A DNA stretch of 64,000 nt from Fundidesulfovibrio magnetotacticus (GCF_013019105.1 NZ_BLTE01000004.1:171351-235350); one strand, 5' to 3'. Positions 45,110 through 54,213 are shown, counted from the first letter of the stretch. Made by a program: numbers and translations. The notes: a model not told the origin generated them from the letters alone.

Positions 45110-47188
45110 TCAGACCTGGGCCAGGGCCGTGCGGTTGGGGTCGCTCTCGGCGGGCAGGAAGGTCAGGCCTGCCGTGGGCACGATGGAGCCCCGGAAGGCC
45201 AGAAGCTCCACGCCCTGGATGGTGGACGAACCCTCCAGCCCGGAGACAACGTTCTTGCCGCCCAGGTTGAGGAAGCTGTAGTCGGTCTGGTCCGCCGGGA
45301 AGGCCGCCGTGTCCAGGCCGGGGCCTCCCGAGAGGGTGGCGGACCCGGTGACGGGGACGATCAGGTCGTTGCCGCGCCCGGAGGAGAGCAGCGCGCCGTT
45401 GCCGTTGCCCACGAGCACGTCGCCGCCGTCGCCGGTGTAGACCTGTACGACGTTGGTGTTCGCCCCGATGGTCAGCGGCGTGCCCCCGATGGAACTCGGC
45501 ATGCCGGGCAGGAGGTTCACGGTGCTGGCGTTGGTGACGGGCGAGGCGTTGAGCACGGTGGCCCCGGAGGAGTCGTTCAGCACGGTGCGGGCCGGATTCT
45601 GGGCGGCGTAGTAGGCGTACTCGTTGGTGTAGACGTAGGGGAGCGTCCCGGTGGAGCCCAGGAGCGTGAGCCCCACGGAATCGATCCGGCCCGAGGCCCC
45701 GTCGGCGGACTTGTCCTGGATGCTCAGGGTCCACGTTCCGGTGGACTTTTCGCCCAGGGAATGGGTGCTGGACATGGAGAAGGGGTTGCTGGGGAAGGCC
45801 AGGGGCAGAGGCGTGTCCAGGAGGCTGGTTACCGTGCCCGAGGGGGAGGTGAGCAGGAACGACAGGTTGGAGACGTTGGGGTGCTCCATGTCCAGGGTGA
45901 CCTGCACGTCCTCGACGTTGAGGGCCTTGCTCACCTGGAAGCGGGTGACCACGGCCTGGCCGCCGTCCGGGAGGTTCTGGTTCACGGTGTTGGTGGCGCT
46001 CGCGCTCACGAGGTTGGCGGCGGTGTGCTGGCTGGTCCAGGTTTCGGCCAGGCGCACGGCGGCCAGGGCGTCCACGAGGCCGTAGCCCACGTCGTTGTTC
46101 ACGTGCATGCCGCCGCCGTTCCAGTTGGAGGCCCCGTTGATGGTCCACTGGGCGGAGGTGTCGGTGTTGCGTGCGCTGAGGGCCAGGATGTCTGCCACGT
46201 CGCGGTAGCCGAGCTTGGGGTTGGCCTCCAGCATGAGCGCGGCCACGGACGAGACCATGGGGGTGGCGGCGGAGGTGCCGCCGAACTCCATGTCGTAGTC
46301 GCCGCCGGGCGCGCCGGATTCGGTGACGCCCCTGCCCATCAGGGCCGTGGTGGTGATGTTGCCCACGCGCGCCACCTCAACCAGGGCGCGGGTCTCGGGG
46401 ACGGGCTCGCCTTTTTCCTGGGAGTCGGGCACGCCGTCGCCGTCTGTGTCCACGTTCCGGTAGATGATGTTCTGGGTGGGCGCGGCCACCAGGATGCTGG
46501 CCCCGGGCGTGCTGTAGGAGGCCGTGGCCCCGGTGTGGGCGATGCCGGCCACGGTGATGATCGCGGGATCGTTGGCAAAGTTGGAGAGGTTGGTGTTGTC
46601 GCCCTCGAGGCGGTTGTTGCCCGCCGCGAAGGCGATCACCACGCCCAGCCCGTCGCGGCCGTTGGCGATGGCGTTGTCGATGCCCTGGGCCGCGCCCCGG
46701 TTGTCGGCATCGTTGAAGTTGGTGAAGTTGTTGGAGATGCCCCAGCTGTTGCTGGAGATGTCCAAATTCTGGGCGGCGAAGTCGTAGGCGGCCTTGAGGT
46801 CGTCGGGGTACTGGTTGTGCACCGACAGGTCCAGGTAGACGGAGCCCAGGGTGGCCCCGTAGGCCACGCCCGCCAGGCCGATGCCGTTGTCGTGCGTGGC
46901 GGCGATGACCCCGGCCACGTTGTTGCCGTGGCTCTCGCTGTCCGTGGTGGGCTGGCCGTCCCCGAAGGGCTGGGCGGACATGAAAAGCGACGGGTTGACG
47001 TTGGCGATCAGGTCCGGGTGGTTCTTCTCCACTCCCTGGTCGTAGACCCCCACGGTGACGCCCCGGCCGGTGTAGTCCGGCCAGACCTGGAGGACGTTGA
47101 GGTCTATGCCGGCCGTGCCGCCGGACTGGCCGGTGTTCTCGATGTACCACTGGGTCGGGAACAGAGGATCGTTGACCGGGGTAGCCAT
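45110..47188 (-). CDS. Subtilisin-like serine protease with P-domain and RTX-like C-terminus (type I secretion substrate)
   Basis: This 692-residue S8 peptidase shows the triad Asp in VGVYDQGVEKNHPDL, His in DSESHGNNVAGVIA and Ser in FGGTSAATPMVSS, along with the oxyanion Asn in FAAGNN. A proprotein-convertase P-domain follows (about 385-495; LDMEHPNVSNLSFLLTSPSG). The C-terminus contains hemolysin-type Ca-binding-like turns (GDGGDVLVGNGNGALLSSGRGNDLI, partly quoted; GGPGLDT). It has neither a signal peptide nor a prodomain: the mature domain begins at residue 1. That fits C-terminal-signal export by the type I system encoded next to it. The ribosome-binding site is weak (AGGCAG). Confidence 0.9.
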   Translation of the reverse strand: MATPVNDPLFPTQWYIENTGQSGGTAGIDLNVLQVWPDYTGRGVTVGVYDQGVEKNHPDLIANVNPSLFMSAQPFGDGQPTTDSESHGNNVAGVIAATHDNGIGLAGVAYGATLGSVYLDLSVHNQYPDDLKAAYDFAAQNLDISSNSWGISNNFTNFNDADNRGAAQGIDNAIANGRDGLGVVIAFAAGNNRLEGDNTNLSNFANDPAIITVAGIAHTGATASYSTPGASILVAAPTQNIIYRNVDTDGDGVPDSQEKGEPVPETRALVEVARVGNITTTALMGRGVTESGAPGGDYDMEFGGTSAATPMVSSVAALMLEANPKLGYRDVADILALSARNTDTSAQWTINGASNWNGGGMHVNNDVGYGLVDALAAVRLAETWTSQHTAANLVSASATNTVNQNLPDGGQAVVTRFQVSKALNVEDVQVTLDMEHPNVSNLSFLLTSPSGTVTSLLDTPLPLAFPSNPFSMSSTHSLGEKSTGTWTLSIQDKSADGASGRIDSVGLTLLGSTGTLPYVYTNEYAYYAAQNPARTVLNDSSGATVLNASPVTNASTVNLLPGMPSSIGGTPLTIGANTNVVQVYTGDGGDVLVGNGNGALLSSGRGNDLIVPVTGSATLSGGPGLDTAAFPADQTDYSFLNLGGKNVVSGLEGSSTIQGVELLAFRGSIVPTAGLTFLPAESDPNRTALAQV

Positions 47189-47292
47189 GACTGCCTGCCT
47201 TGTTCGGGGGTGAAGCCTTTGCGGTGTCGACGTTCTTTCCCGTCATAACGTAGACAGGGAAGATCGCAAGACCTATCTGCCGGGCGAAATCC

Positions 47293-47553
47293 TCAAGCGA
47301 AGTTGGGGCTCACCGGCGCGGCGCCAGCTCCGCCTGCCGGGGGCAGCTCCTTCACGAGGCCGGATTTCTTGAGCTGCGCCATCACTTCGGCGAACTTGGC
47401 GTGCACCTCAAGGAAGCCTTCCACGGTCATCACCAGGCTCAGGTTGTGCTCCTGGCGCACCTCCTGGCCCATGTCCAGCCCGTAGAACCGGACGCGCACC
47501 GCGCCCTTGCTGAACCCCGCCCCGAGCACGCCGTCCACGAAAACGTCCTTCAT
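47293..47553 (-). CDS. Small hypothetical protein, 86 residues
   Basis: I do not recognise this protein. It starts MKDVFVDGVLGAGFSKGAVRV, includes SLVMTVEGFLEVHAKFAEVMAQLKKSG (an amphipathic helix, partly quoted) and ends in a Pro/Ala-rich tail. There is no signal peptide. A GAGG lies just before the ATG at 47553. It sits between the S8 protease gene and the VOC gene, both on the same strand, with gaps of about 100 and 225 bp, so it is probably its own unit. Confidence 0.6.
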   Translation of the reverse strand: MKDVFVDGVLGAGFSKGAVRVRFYGLDMGQEVRQEHNLSLVMTVEGFLEVHAKFAEVMAQLKKSGLVKELPPAGGAGAAPVSPNFA

Positions 47554-47777
47554 GCCTCGTCCGCCTCCTGGCCGGGCAGGCCCGGCCGGTCCTGGCCCCG
47601 TCGGGGCCTTGCGTTGCCGATCGCGGGGCGCACCGGGACGCGAAGCCCGGCCGCGCGCCAGCGGGGAGCGCGGTTCCGGGGGCGCGATCACGCGGAACAT
47701 GAACCCGCTGTCGCAAGGACAACAAAAGGTTTGGGCCGCCTGCCTCGGAAGCCCGTCCGGGGCTTCGAGGCGCAACA

Positions 47778-48356
47778 CTAGCCGTCGTGCGTGAGGATCT
47801 CGCGGCCCTCGCCGGGATAGACCCGCCGGTCGTCCGGGGAAGCCGGATCGGGCGCGGGCCAGCGCCCGGGAACCGGATCAGGCCCTTCGCGCCCGGCGGG
47901 AGGCGGGTCGCGGTCGGCCATGCGGGGCCTGGCGCGAAGGTCCACCCCCGGCTGGGGCCAGCTGAACTCCACGGGAATGTTGTTGGGGTCGAAGCTGTAG
48001 AGCGAGAGGATGAACCCGTGGTCCAGCACCTCCGAGGCCCAGCAGCCCGCCGCCTCCAGGCGCGCCTTGAGCTCGAAGAGGTCCTCGCGCTCCGACACCC
48101 CGAACGAAACATGATCGAACCCCCAGGGGCCCTTCACGGGCACGCCGTGGTCCTTGTCCGGCAGGGGCTCCACGCCGTTCCACTCGAAGAAGGCCACCAT
48201 GTCCGTCTCCGAGACCTCCAGGAAATACTGGCGGTACCCGGCGCGGCCAAGGCCCGCCACCAGGCGCATGCCCAGAAGGTCTCGCCAGTAGCGCACCGTG
48301 GCCTCCATGTCGCGGGTGGCCATGGCCAGGTGGTTGATGCCTGTGTAGCGGGGCAT
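47778..48356 (-). CDS. VOC-family (glyoxalase/dioxygenase-like) protein
   Basis: This 192-residue protein has the vicinal oxygen chelate fold: GINHLAMATRDMEATVRYWRDLLGMRL (partly quoted) with a metal-binding His, FDHVSFGVSERED with a second His, and PNNIPVEFSW with a Glu. These three are the usual metal ligands. Family members include glyoxalase I, dioxygenases and resistance proteins, so the substrate is open. The last ~50 residues are Pro- and Arg-rich and probably disordered. It follows dapF by 17 bp on the same strand, suggesting co-transcription, with no known functional link. Confidence 0.88.
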   Translation of the reverse strand: MPRYTGINHLAMATRDMEATVRYWRDLLGMRLVAGLGRAGYRQYFLEVSETDMVAFFEWNGVEPLPDKDHGVPVKGPWGFDHVSFGVSEREDLFELKARLEAAGCWASEVLDHGFILSLYSFDPNNIPVEFSWPQPGVDLRARPRMADRDPPPAGREGPDPVPGRWPAPDPASPDDRRVYPGEGREILTHDG

Positions 48357-48373
48357 GGAGCCTCCCGTCGGGC

Positions 48374-49231
48374 TTACGCGGGCCAGTCCAGGCCCATGGC
48401 CGCCGTGTGGAGCACGCCCGAGAAGGAAACCTCCGCCGCGCCGCGCAGGAAGATGCGTCCGCCCTCCAGGCTGACGCCCAGCACCTCGCCGCCGGTGGTG
48501 GTCACGTCCACGTCGGTTCCGGACAGGCCCAGGGCGTTGGCGATGGCTGCGGAGGCGCAGGCCCCGGTGCCGCAGGCGTAGGTCTCGTCCTCCACGCCGC
48601 GCTCGTAGGTGCGAAGCATCAGTCTGCCCTGGTCCTTCACCGTGACGAAGTTGGCGTTGGTCCCCTTGGGGGCGAAGGCCTCGTGCGTGCGGATGGCCCG
48701 GCCCAGGCGCTTCACGTCCAGCAGCGACACGTCGGCCGAAAAGACCACCGCGTGGGGCACGCCCGTGTTCACGAAGTGCACCTCCAGGCGCTCGCCGTCC
48801 ACGTCCAGGGGCAGGCCGGTGCGAAGGTCCTTGGGTTCGGTGAGCCGCACGCGCACCTGGCCGTCGTCCAGCACATGGGCCTCGACGGGGCCGGCGTCGG
48901 TACCCAGCGTCATCCGTTCGGGGGCCATGCCCAGGAGGCAGGCCAGCTTGGCCGCGCAGCGCGCCCCGTTGCCGCACATCTCCGCACGGGATCCGTCGGC
49001 GTTGTAGAAGTCCCACACCACGTCCAGGCCCGACCCCGCGGGCGCGGCGTTCAGGAAGATCAGGCCGTCCGCGCCCACGCCGAAGCACTTGCGGCACACC
49101 TTGCGCGCCCACTCGGCCATGGCCTCGCGCGGCACGTTGAGCGCCCTGTTGTCGATCACCACGAAATCGTTGCCGCAGCCCTGCATCTTATGGAAGGCCA
49201 CGCCCTTGTCCAGGCGGGATTCGCAGACCAT
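48374..49231 (-). CDS. dapF: Diaminopimelate epimerase
   Basis: DapF converts LL- to meso-diaminopimelate for lysine and peptidoglycan synthesis. The 285-residue protein shows the family N-terminus FHKMQGCGNDFVVID and the two catalytic cysteines in AEMCGNGARC and YACGTGACASAA. The length is normal. A GGAG lies 6 bases before the ATG at 49231. The VOC-protein gene follows by 17 bp. Confidence 0.97.
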   Translation of the reverse strand: MVCESRLDKGVAFHKMQGCGNDFVVIDNRALNVPREAMAEWARKVCRKCFGVGADGLIFLNAAPAGSGLDVVWDFYNADGSRAEMCGNGARCAAKLACLLGMAPERMTLGTDAGPVEAHVLDDGQVRVRLTEPKDLRTGLPLDVDGERLEVHFVNTGVPHAVVFSADVSLLDVKRLGRAIRTHEAFAPKGTNANFVTVKDQGRLMLRTYERGVEDETYACGTGACASAAIANALGLSGTDVDVTTTGGEVLGVSLEGGRIFLRGAAEVSFSGVLHTAAMGLDWPA

Positions 49232-49401
49232 GAAAGACTCCTTCGGTGTTGTGCGCCGAACCTATCAAAGGAAGGCCCCGCAGGGAAGCGTCGCCGACCC
49301 CCTGCGCCCAGTGGCTGGGCGGCCCGTCTTTTGCTTTGTTCCCGGCGGACGCTTCGCGTGGGGAAATTGTTGCCCACCGAGACAACCGCAGGAGCACTAC
49401 C

Positions 49402-49938
49402 ATGAACCCACTCCTTATCGCAGGCGCAACAACGGCCCTTTCATTCGCCAAGGACATGTTCACCGGAGGCCTTTCCAGCCCCCAGGCCGCCCAGGCCAAG
49501 GCTGCCGACGCGGCAAAAAACGCCGCCTCCGAGTTCTCTAAGACCTTCGAGGCCCAGAAGACCCTCCAGGCCCAGCAGGCACAGGCGGAAGAAGAAGCCC
49601 GCCAGGCGCGTCCCATGGGCGTGGAAGCCCAGACCGTGGCCCTGGAAGCCTTCAACGCCCGGCAGGAAAACATTACCCGCCGCCTGGAAAAGACCGTCTC
49701 ACAGGGACGCTTGAGCCCGGCCGACGCTGAGAACGTCCGCAACCTCCAATTGGCCGCCCAGTCCACCCTGGACAACGCCATGGCCGACGGAAAGCTCTCC
49801 TTCGGCGAGTTCCGCCAGGTGAGCACCTCCATCGACCAGGCCAGCCGCCAGCTGACCTCCTACCGCGTTCAGCAGGCCCAGTTCGCCTCGCCTGCCGCCG
49901 CCCAGTCCAACTACCAATCCGTGAGCATCACGGCCTGA
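49402..49938 (+). CDS. Hypothetical protein A of a tandem pair (178 residues)
   Basis: I do not recognise this family. The protein begins with a short hydrophobic stretch (LLIAGATTALSFAKDMFTGG) followed by a long Ala/Gln/Glu-rich helical part that could form a coiled coil, then LSPADAENVRNLQL and the motif ADGKLSFGEFRQVSTS. That motif recurs in the next gene (EDGTISKGEFSKISTS), so the two proteins share a C-terminal element. A GGAG lies 8 bases before the ATG. It precedes the second gene by 16 bp. Confidence 0.7.
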   Translation: MNPLLIAGATTALSFAKDMFTGGLSSPQAAQAKAADAAKNAASEFSKTFEAQKTLQAQQAQAEEEARQARPMGVEAQTVALEAFNARQENITRRLEKTVSQGRLSPADAENVRNLQLAAQSTLDNAMADGKLSFGEFRQVSTSIDQASRQLTSYRVQQAQFASPAAAQSNYQSVSITA

Positions 49939-49954
49939 TCGAACGGGAGCCGTC

Positions 49955-50590
49955 ATGTATTCCTCCTCCTCGTCCCTTTCCGGCCTGGACGTCTCGGCCT
50001 ACTTCAAGGACATCATCGCCTCGCGTCAGGACCGCCAGGACGATCGCCTCGAAGACGCCGACCTTTCCAAGCTTTCGGAAAAGGACAAGAAGCGGCTCGC
50101 GGACCAGGACAAGGCCACCGACGAACTCATCGCCAAGGCCCTCGCGGACAAGTCCGTCACCCGCGAAGAGTACGACAAGATCATGAAGGCCCTGGACGCC
50201 CAGAACACCCTTCTCGATCGCCTCGTCCCCGACAAGACCAAGAAAGACTACCTCAAGGCCATGGGCAACGCCACGCCCATGCAGAACCAGGACATGGCCC
50301 TGGCCATGATCCAGAAAAACCTCGACAAGGCTGAAAAAGCCATCGAGGACGGCGTCAAATCCGGCAAAATCGACGCCCAGGAAAAGAAAATACTCGACGC
50401 GTCCCTCGCCAAGACCCGCGAACTCCTCGACAAGGCCCTCGAAGACGGCACCATCTCCAAAGGTGAATTCTCAAAGATTTCCACGTCCGAAAGCCAACTC
50501 CTGCGCTCAGCCAACACCTACTCGCGCAACCGTCGCTACGCCCGCTCCTCGCTGAGCGACTCCGGCCTCGCACTGGACACCACCGCCTAA
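49955..50590 (+). CDS. Hypothetical protein B of a tandem pair (211 residues)
   Basis: This highly charged, Lys/Asp-rich, mostly helical protein has a Ser-rich start (YSSSSSLSGLD) and no signal peptide. It contains EF-hand-like or leucine-poor segments such as ADKSVTREEYDKIMKAL, SGKIDAQEKKILDASLAK and EDGTISKGEFSKISTSESQL; the last matches the preceding protein. It ends with an Arg/Ser-rich tail (YSRNRRYARSSLSDSG). The DGxISxGEF pattern resembles a Ca-binding loop, but the standard spacing of ligands is incomplete. It is followed by a strong inverted repeat. Confidence 0.7.
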   Translation: MYSSSSSLSGLDVSAYFKDIIASRQDRQDDRLEDADLSKLSEKDKKRLADQDKATDELIAKALADKSVTREEYDKIMKALDAQNTLLDRLVPDKTKKDYLKAMGNATPMQNQDMALAMIQKNLDKAEKAIEDGVKSGKIDAQEKKILDASLAKTRELLDKALEDGTISKGEFSKISTSESQLLRSANTYSRNRRYARSSLSDSGLALDTTA

Positions 50591-50618
50591 CAGGCCGCAA
50601 AGGCGGACCGCCGTCCGC

Positions 50619-50688
50619 CGCACCACGCCGCGACCCCGCAGCCCCAGCGATCGCTTCGTTGGAGCAGGCGGGGTTGCGGCGTGGTGCG
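50619..50688 (+). terminator. Long inverted repeat after the tandem hypothetical genes
   Basis: Arms 50619-50639 and 50668-50688 pair over 21 positions with a single mismatch around a 28-base loop, 28 bp beyond the upstream stop codon. No T-run follows. It probably ends or protects the upstream transcript. Confidence 0.6.
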
Positions 50689-50777
50689 CGTGGAGGGGAG
50701 AACTGGTAAGGGGAGAAGCCTCCGGCGGCCAGGGCTTCGCCCTGCACTGGAGAGGGCGCTGCCCTCTCCAGACCTCT

Positions 50778-51307
50778 CCCGGCAGGGCTCCGCCCTGCAC
50801 CCGCTGGGGGGATCATCCCCCCAGACCCCGCAATTGCTTCGCGGGTTTCACCAGGTATGCCGGTGTTTATGGGGGCGGCCAGTCTCCTGGCGCCCGGACA
50901 GCAGCGGACACCCGCCGGGAACGCGCTCAAAGCAGCGCTTATCCCGGCGGACTGCCATCGTCGCAAGCGACGATGAACAAGGAGTTGTCATTTAATAATC
51001 CAAGAATCTGATCTTCACGAATATTTGGCGCGCAGCGCCACGGCCCCCCCGCGCGGGGATTCGCGGCTTTGCGCGAATTCCCGCGCGACAGGCGGCGCAG
51101 CCGTCAGGGTCTTGCAGGCCGGTCCCGCTACTGTTCGCGGGGAGACCAGGCGGACCGATTGGAAGACGATCCGCAGGCTCTCCCCGCGAACAGCACCGGG
51201 ACAGGCAACACAGTCGTAACCGGTGAAGCCCGCGAAGCAATCGCCGGGGTCCGGGGGGAGGCTCTCCCCCCGGCGGGAGAGTGCAGAGAGGGCGGAGCCC
51301 TCTTTGC
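50778..51307 (-). repeat. Structured mosaic intergenic repeat, copy 2 (inverted)
   Basis: Read on the minus strand, this contains the same ordered blocks as 8315-8767. The stems are kept: 51051-51086 (15-bp arms, one mismatch), 51026-51040 (TGGCGC/GCGCCA, different loop), and 50956-50975 with arms CATCGTCGC/GCGACGATG, where the sixth base pair is T-A instead of the C-G of copy 1. Spacer sequences differ strongly. An extra hairpin (51131-51193) occupies a slot that is simple in copy 1. Confidence 0.8.
51131..51193. other. 15-bp perfect inverted repeat inside repeat copy 2
   Basis: CTGTTCGCGGGGAGA at 51131-51145 and its exact complement at 51179-51193 enclose a 33-base loop; inner and outer bases can extend the stem imperfectly. 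Confidence 0.75.
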
Positions 51308-51390
51308 TTGATGACAAACCCCGAAACGGGGTTTGTAAGAGCCGCTAACGGGCGGCAAAGCCGCCCTGCTCCAGGCTGCGCTCCGCGCAG

Positions 51391-51430
51391 GGCTGCTGAA
51401 AAAGCCGCAAAGCCGACTTTTTCAGCAGCC
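51391..51430. terminator. Inverted repeat upstream of the C45 gene end
   Basis: GGCTGCTGAAAAAG and CTTTTTCAGCAGCC pair perfectly (14 bp) around a 12-base loop. The stem carries its own A/T-runs, so it could terminate the C45 operon, whose last stop is at 51502 on the minus strand. Confidence 0.55.
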
Positions 51431-51501
51431 TCAGAGGGCGGAGCCCTTTATGCCTGCCGTCCTGCCCTGTCTTCTTTGCCGTTTGCTGCGCCGTCGCCGT
51501 C

Positions 51502-52821
51502 TCAGCGGAAGTATTTCTTCAGGTCGACGGGGGTCCAGTCCAGGTATCCCGGGGCTTTGAACCACAGGCGCAGGTCGGCGGGGACGGCGACGTATTGCCA
51601 GGTGTCGTGTCCGTTGCCTTTGGGGGTGGCTCCGCCTTCTTCGGTGGGGGTGTCGAGGATGGCCATCATGACGCGGTCGTCGAGGGCTGCCTTGTAGGCG
51701 CGGGCCAGTCGGACGAGGTTGTCGTAGCGCACGCGCGAATCCTGGGCGATGTCCTTGTAGGCGGCGGGTGGCGCGGGCCAGCCCGGGTCGAGGGGGGTGT
51801 TGCTGGCCACGAGCAGCCCGGGTTCGGCGGGGTCGCGCCGCGCGACGCGTTCGGTTCCGGCTTCGTAGACCACGGCGCGCCGGGCGTCGGTGACCATGTA
51901 GAGCAGGGGGAAGGCCATCTGGAGCTTGGCGGTCTGTTCTCCGAGGGCGTCGAGGGTGCGGTTGTCCAGGAGCAGTTCCACGTCGCGGGCCAGGAAGGGG
52001 GTGCGTTGCAGGAAGTGCCGGGTGGTGTCGCCGTTGAGCGCGCCGTTGTTGTTTTCGAGGGTGAGCCCGGCGGCGTTGAAGGTGGAGATGCTGCCCAGCT
52101 GACCGGCGTAGCCGATGGACGCGGTGGGCGTGGAGCCGTCGTCGGGGTTGAGGACGGTGATCACCAATTGTGGCGCGAAGTTCTTGAAGAAGGGGGCGAA
52201 GTCGAAGTTTCGGCCCAGGACGAGGCGGCCGTCGCCGGAGACGGGTTCCCAGGCGGCGATGGCGGCGCAGGTGGCCTGGGCGTTCTGGGTGGAGAGGATG
52301 AAGTCGAAGAAGCCGTTGAGGACGGCCATGTCTGATGCGGGCAGCCCGGAGGTCTGGCGGACGCCCTGGAGCATGGCCTGAAAGCGTGGCGGGTAGAGGG
52401 GCGCGAGCTTGGCGGCGAAGGCGGTCAGATCGGCTTCCGAGCGGGCGATGCCTGCCTGGAGGAGCTGTTTGGAGACGGCGGCGCGCATCTCCTTGATGTG
52501 GCGGCCCAGGAGCGCGCCGTATTGGCGGCCCATGTCCTGCCAGGATCCCTTGAGGGAGACGATGCGGATCTTGTGGTTGGAGTAGAGCCTGCCCTGCTCG
52601 AAGGACTGCTGGAGGAAGAAGGTGTCTGTGGGGTCCAGGTCGGCCAGGTTGGCGATGAGGCCCGTGGTGTAGGAGCCGGGCAGGCGCGCGGCGGCGTCGT
52701 TCTCGGAGGCGGGCAGTGGCGGCGCGCCGATGCCCTGGAGCGAGCCGGAGCAGCCGACCAGCAGGAGCAGGGCGCAGAGGGCGGCGGCGAGGCGCGCGAA
52801 GGTGTTGCGTTTCGGGGACAT
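51502..52821 (-). CDS. C45-family acyltransferase/hydrolase lipoprotein (Ntn hydrolase)
   Basis: This 439-residue protein has a lipoprotein signal (lipobox LVGC near residue 23) and a penicillin acyltransferase-like (peptidase C45) domain. Family members cleave themselves to expose an N-terminal Cys nucleophile; the candidate Cys is in QATCAAIAAW near residue 184, followed by the typical GRLVLGRNFDFAP and IGYAGQLGSISTFNAAGLTLENN segments (partly quoted). The family makes or breaks acyl amide or thioester bonds, including acyl-CoA:amine acyl transfer. It is the last gene of the liv-paaK operon, 37 bp after paaK. A role in acylating or de-acylating a compound linked to PaaK is inference. Confidence 0.85.
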   Translation of the reverse strand: MSPKRNTFARLAAALCALLLLVGCSGSLQGIGAPPLPASENDAAARLPGSYTTGLIANLADLDPTDTFFLQQSFEQGRLYSNHKIRIVSLKGSWQDMGRQYGALLGRHIKEMRAAVSKQLLQAGIARSEADLTAFAAKLAPLYPPRFQAMLQGVRQTSGLPASDMAVLNGFFDFILSTQNAQATCAAIAAWEPVSGDGRLVLGRNFDFAPFFKNFAPQLVITVLNPDDGSTPTASIGYAGQLGSISTFNAAGLTLENNNGALNGDTTRHFLQRTPFLARDVELLLDNRTLDALGEQTAKLQMAFPLLYMVTDARRAVVYEAGTERVARRDPAEPGLLVASNTPLDPGWPAPPAAYKDIAQDSRVRYDNLVRLARAYKAALDDRVMMAILDTPTEEGGATPKGNGHDTWQYVAVPADLRLWFKAPGYLDWTPVDLKKYFR

Positions 52822-52858
52822 GGGGACCTCCTGTGGGAAGGGAGCGTCCCCGTATGTG

Positions 52859-54160
52859 TCAGCCTTCGCCGCGCCTGTCCAGCACGCGGCAGGGTTTGCC
52901 GTCGTCGCAGGCCAGGGAGCCGGGTTCGGTCATGCGGATTTCGAAGCTGACGCCCAGTTCGGAGGCCAGGCGCTTGCGTGCGTTCTGGAGGAAGCGCTGC
53001 TGGTCCGCGATGCGGTCGAAGACGAAGGATTCGGCCACTTCGAGTTCCACGGTGGCCTTGTCGAGGCCTTTTTCGCGTTCGAGGACCACGCGCCAGTGGG
53101 GCGTGGCGCCTTCAAGCTCCAGGAGCACGGATTCGATCTGGGCGGGGAAGACGTTGACGCCCCGGATGATGAGCATGTCGTCCACGCGGCCCCTCACGCG
53201 CTCCATGCGGCGGAAGGTGCGGCCGCAGGGGCAGGGTCCGGGGAGGAAGCGGGTGAGGTCTCCGGTGCGGAAGCGGACGAGGGGGAAGGCTTCCTTGGCC
53301 AGGGTGGTGATGACCAGTTCGCCCAATTCGCCGTCGGCAACGGGCTCACCTGTGGCTGGGTCCACGATTTCGGCCAGGAAGTGGTCCTCGTTGAGGTGCA
53401 GGCCGTTGCGCTGGAGGCATTCTCCGGCCACGCCGGGGCCCATGACCTCGGAGAGGCCGTAGTTGTCGGTGGCGGTGAGCTTGAGCCGGTCCTCGATCTG
53501 GGCGCGCGCGGCCTCGGTCCAGCCTTCGGCCCCGAAGAGGCCGCGGCGCAGGCTGAGGGCGTTGGCGTTGACGCCCAGGTCTTCCATGGTCTGGGCCAGG
53601 TAAAGGGCGTAGCTGGGCGTGCAAACGAGGACGCTGGTCTTGAAGTCCTGCATGATGGCCACCTGGCGGCGGGTGTTGCCGCTGGAGGCGGGCACGACGG
53701 CCGCGCCGAGGGTTTCCGCGCCCTGGTGGAAGCCGAAGCCGCCGGTGAAGAGGCCGAAGCTGAAGGCGATCTGGACCACGTCTTCGCGGGTGACGCCGCC
53801 CATGGTGAGGATGCGCGCGGTGAGCGCGCCCCATTTCTTGAGGTCGGTGGCGGTGTAGCCCACCACGGTGGCCTTTCCGGTGGTGCCGGAGGAGGCGTGG
53901 AGGCGCACCACCTCGCGCAGGGGCACGGCGAAGAAGCCGTAGGGGTAGGCCTCGCGCAGGACGGCCTTGGTGGTGAAGGGCAGGCGGGCCAGGTCGGCGA
54001 GGGAGCGGAAGTCGTCGGGGTCGATGCCCTGTGCCGCGAAGGTCTTGCGGTAGTAGGGCACGTTGCGGGCCACGCGGGTGAGCGTGGACTGGAGGCGTTC
54101 CAGCTGGAGCTGGGCCAGCTGGGCGCGGTCCATGGCTTCGAACTTGGGTTCCCACATCAT
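52859..54160 (-). CDS. paaK: Phenylacetate-CoA ligase family protein PaaK
   Basis: PaaK ligates CoA to phenylacetate or related aryl acids with ATP. The 433-residue protein shows the AMP-binding motif ASSGTTGKATVVGYT near residue 88, EGWTEAARAQIEDRL, the DNYGLSEVMGPGVA segment, and the C-terminal domain around FRTGDLTRFLPGPCPCGR and RGVNVFPAQIE. The length is normal. A GGAGG lies 7 bases before the ATG pair at 54160. In strict anaerobes such ligases often act in aromatic amino acid fermentation with indolepyruvate oxidoreductase; no ior genes are nearby. Here it sits in an operon with a branched-chain-type transporter, so it may activate the transported acid. Confidence 0.93.
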   Translation of the reverse strand: MMWEPKFEAMDRAQLAQLQLERLQSTLTRVARNVPYYRKTFAAQGIDPDDFRSLADLARLPFTTKAVLREAYPYGFFAVPLREVVRLHASSGTTGKATVVGYTATDLKKWGALTARILTMGGVTREDVVQIAFSFGLFTGGFGFHQGAETLGAAVVPASSGNTRRQVAIMQDFKTSVLVCTPSYALYLAQTMEDLGVNANALSLRRGLFGAEGWTEAARAQIEDRLKLTATDNYGLSEVMGPGVAGECLQRNGLHLNEDHFLAEIVDPATGEPVADGELGELVITTLAKEAFPLVRFRTGDLTRFLPGPCPCGRTFRRMERVRGRVDDMLIIRGVNVFPAQIESVLLELEGATPHWRVVLEREKGLDKATVELEVAESFVFDRIADQQRFLQNARKRLASELGVSFEIRMTEPGSLACDDGKPCRVLDRRGEG

Positions 54161-54213
54161 GGCCTGTCCTCCCGCGCGCGATGGTGTTGTTCCCCGGCCC
54201 GCCGTCCGGGCTG

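Larger units (their letters stand above)
50591..51501. other. 911-bp non-coding region
   Basis: No gene is supported. It holds, in order, a strong inverted repeat (50619-50688), the minus-strand copy of the mosaic repeat (50778-51307) with an internal 15-bp hairpin (51131-51193), and a third inverted repeat (51391-51430). Short open frames here follow the hairpins and match no known protein. Confidence 0.75.
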
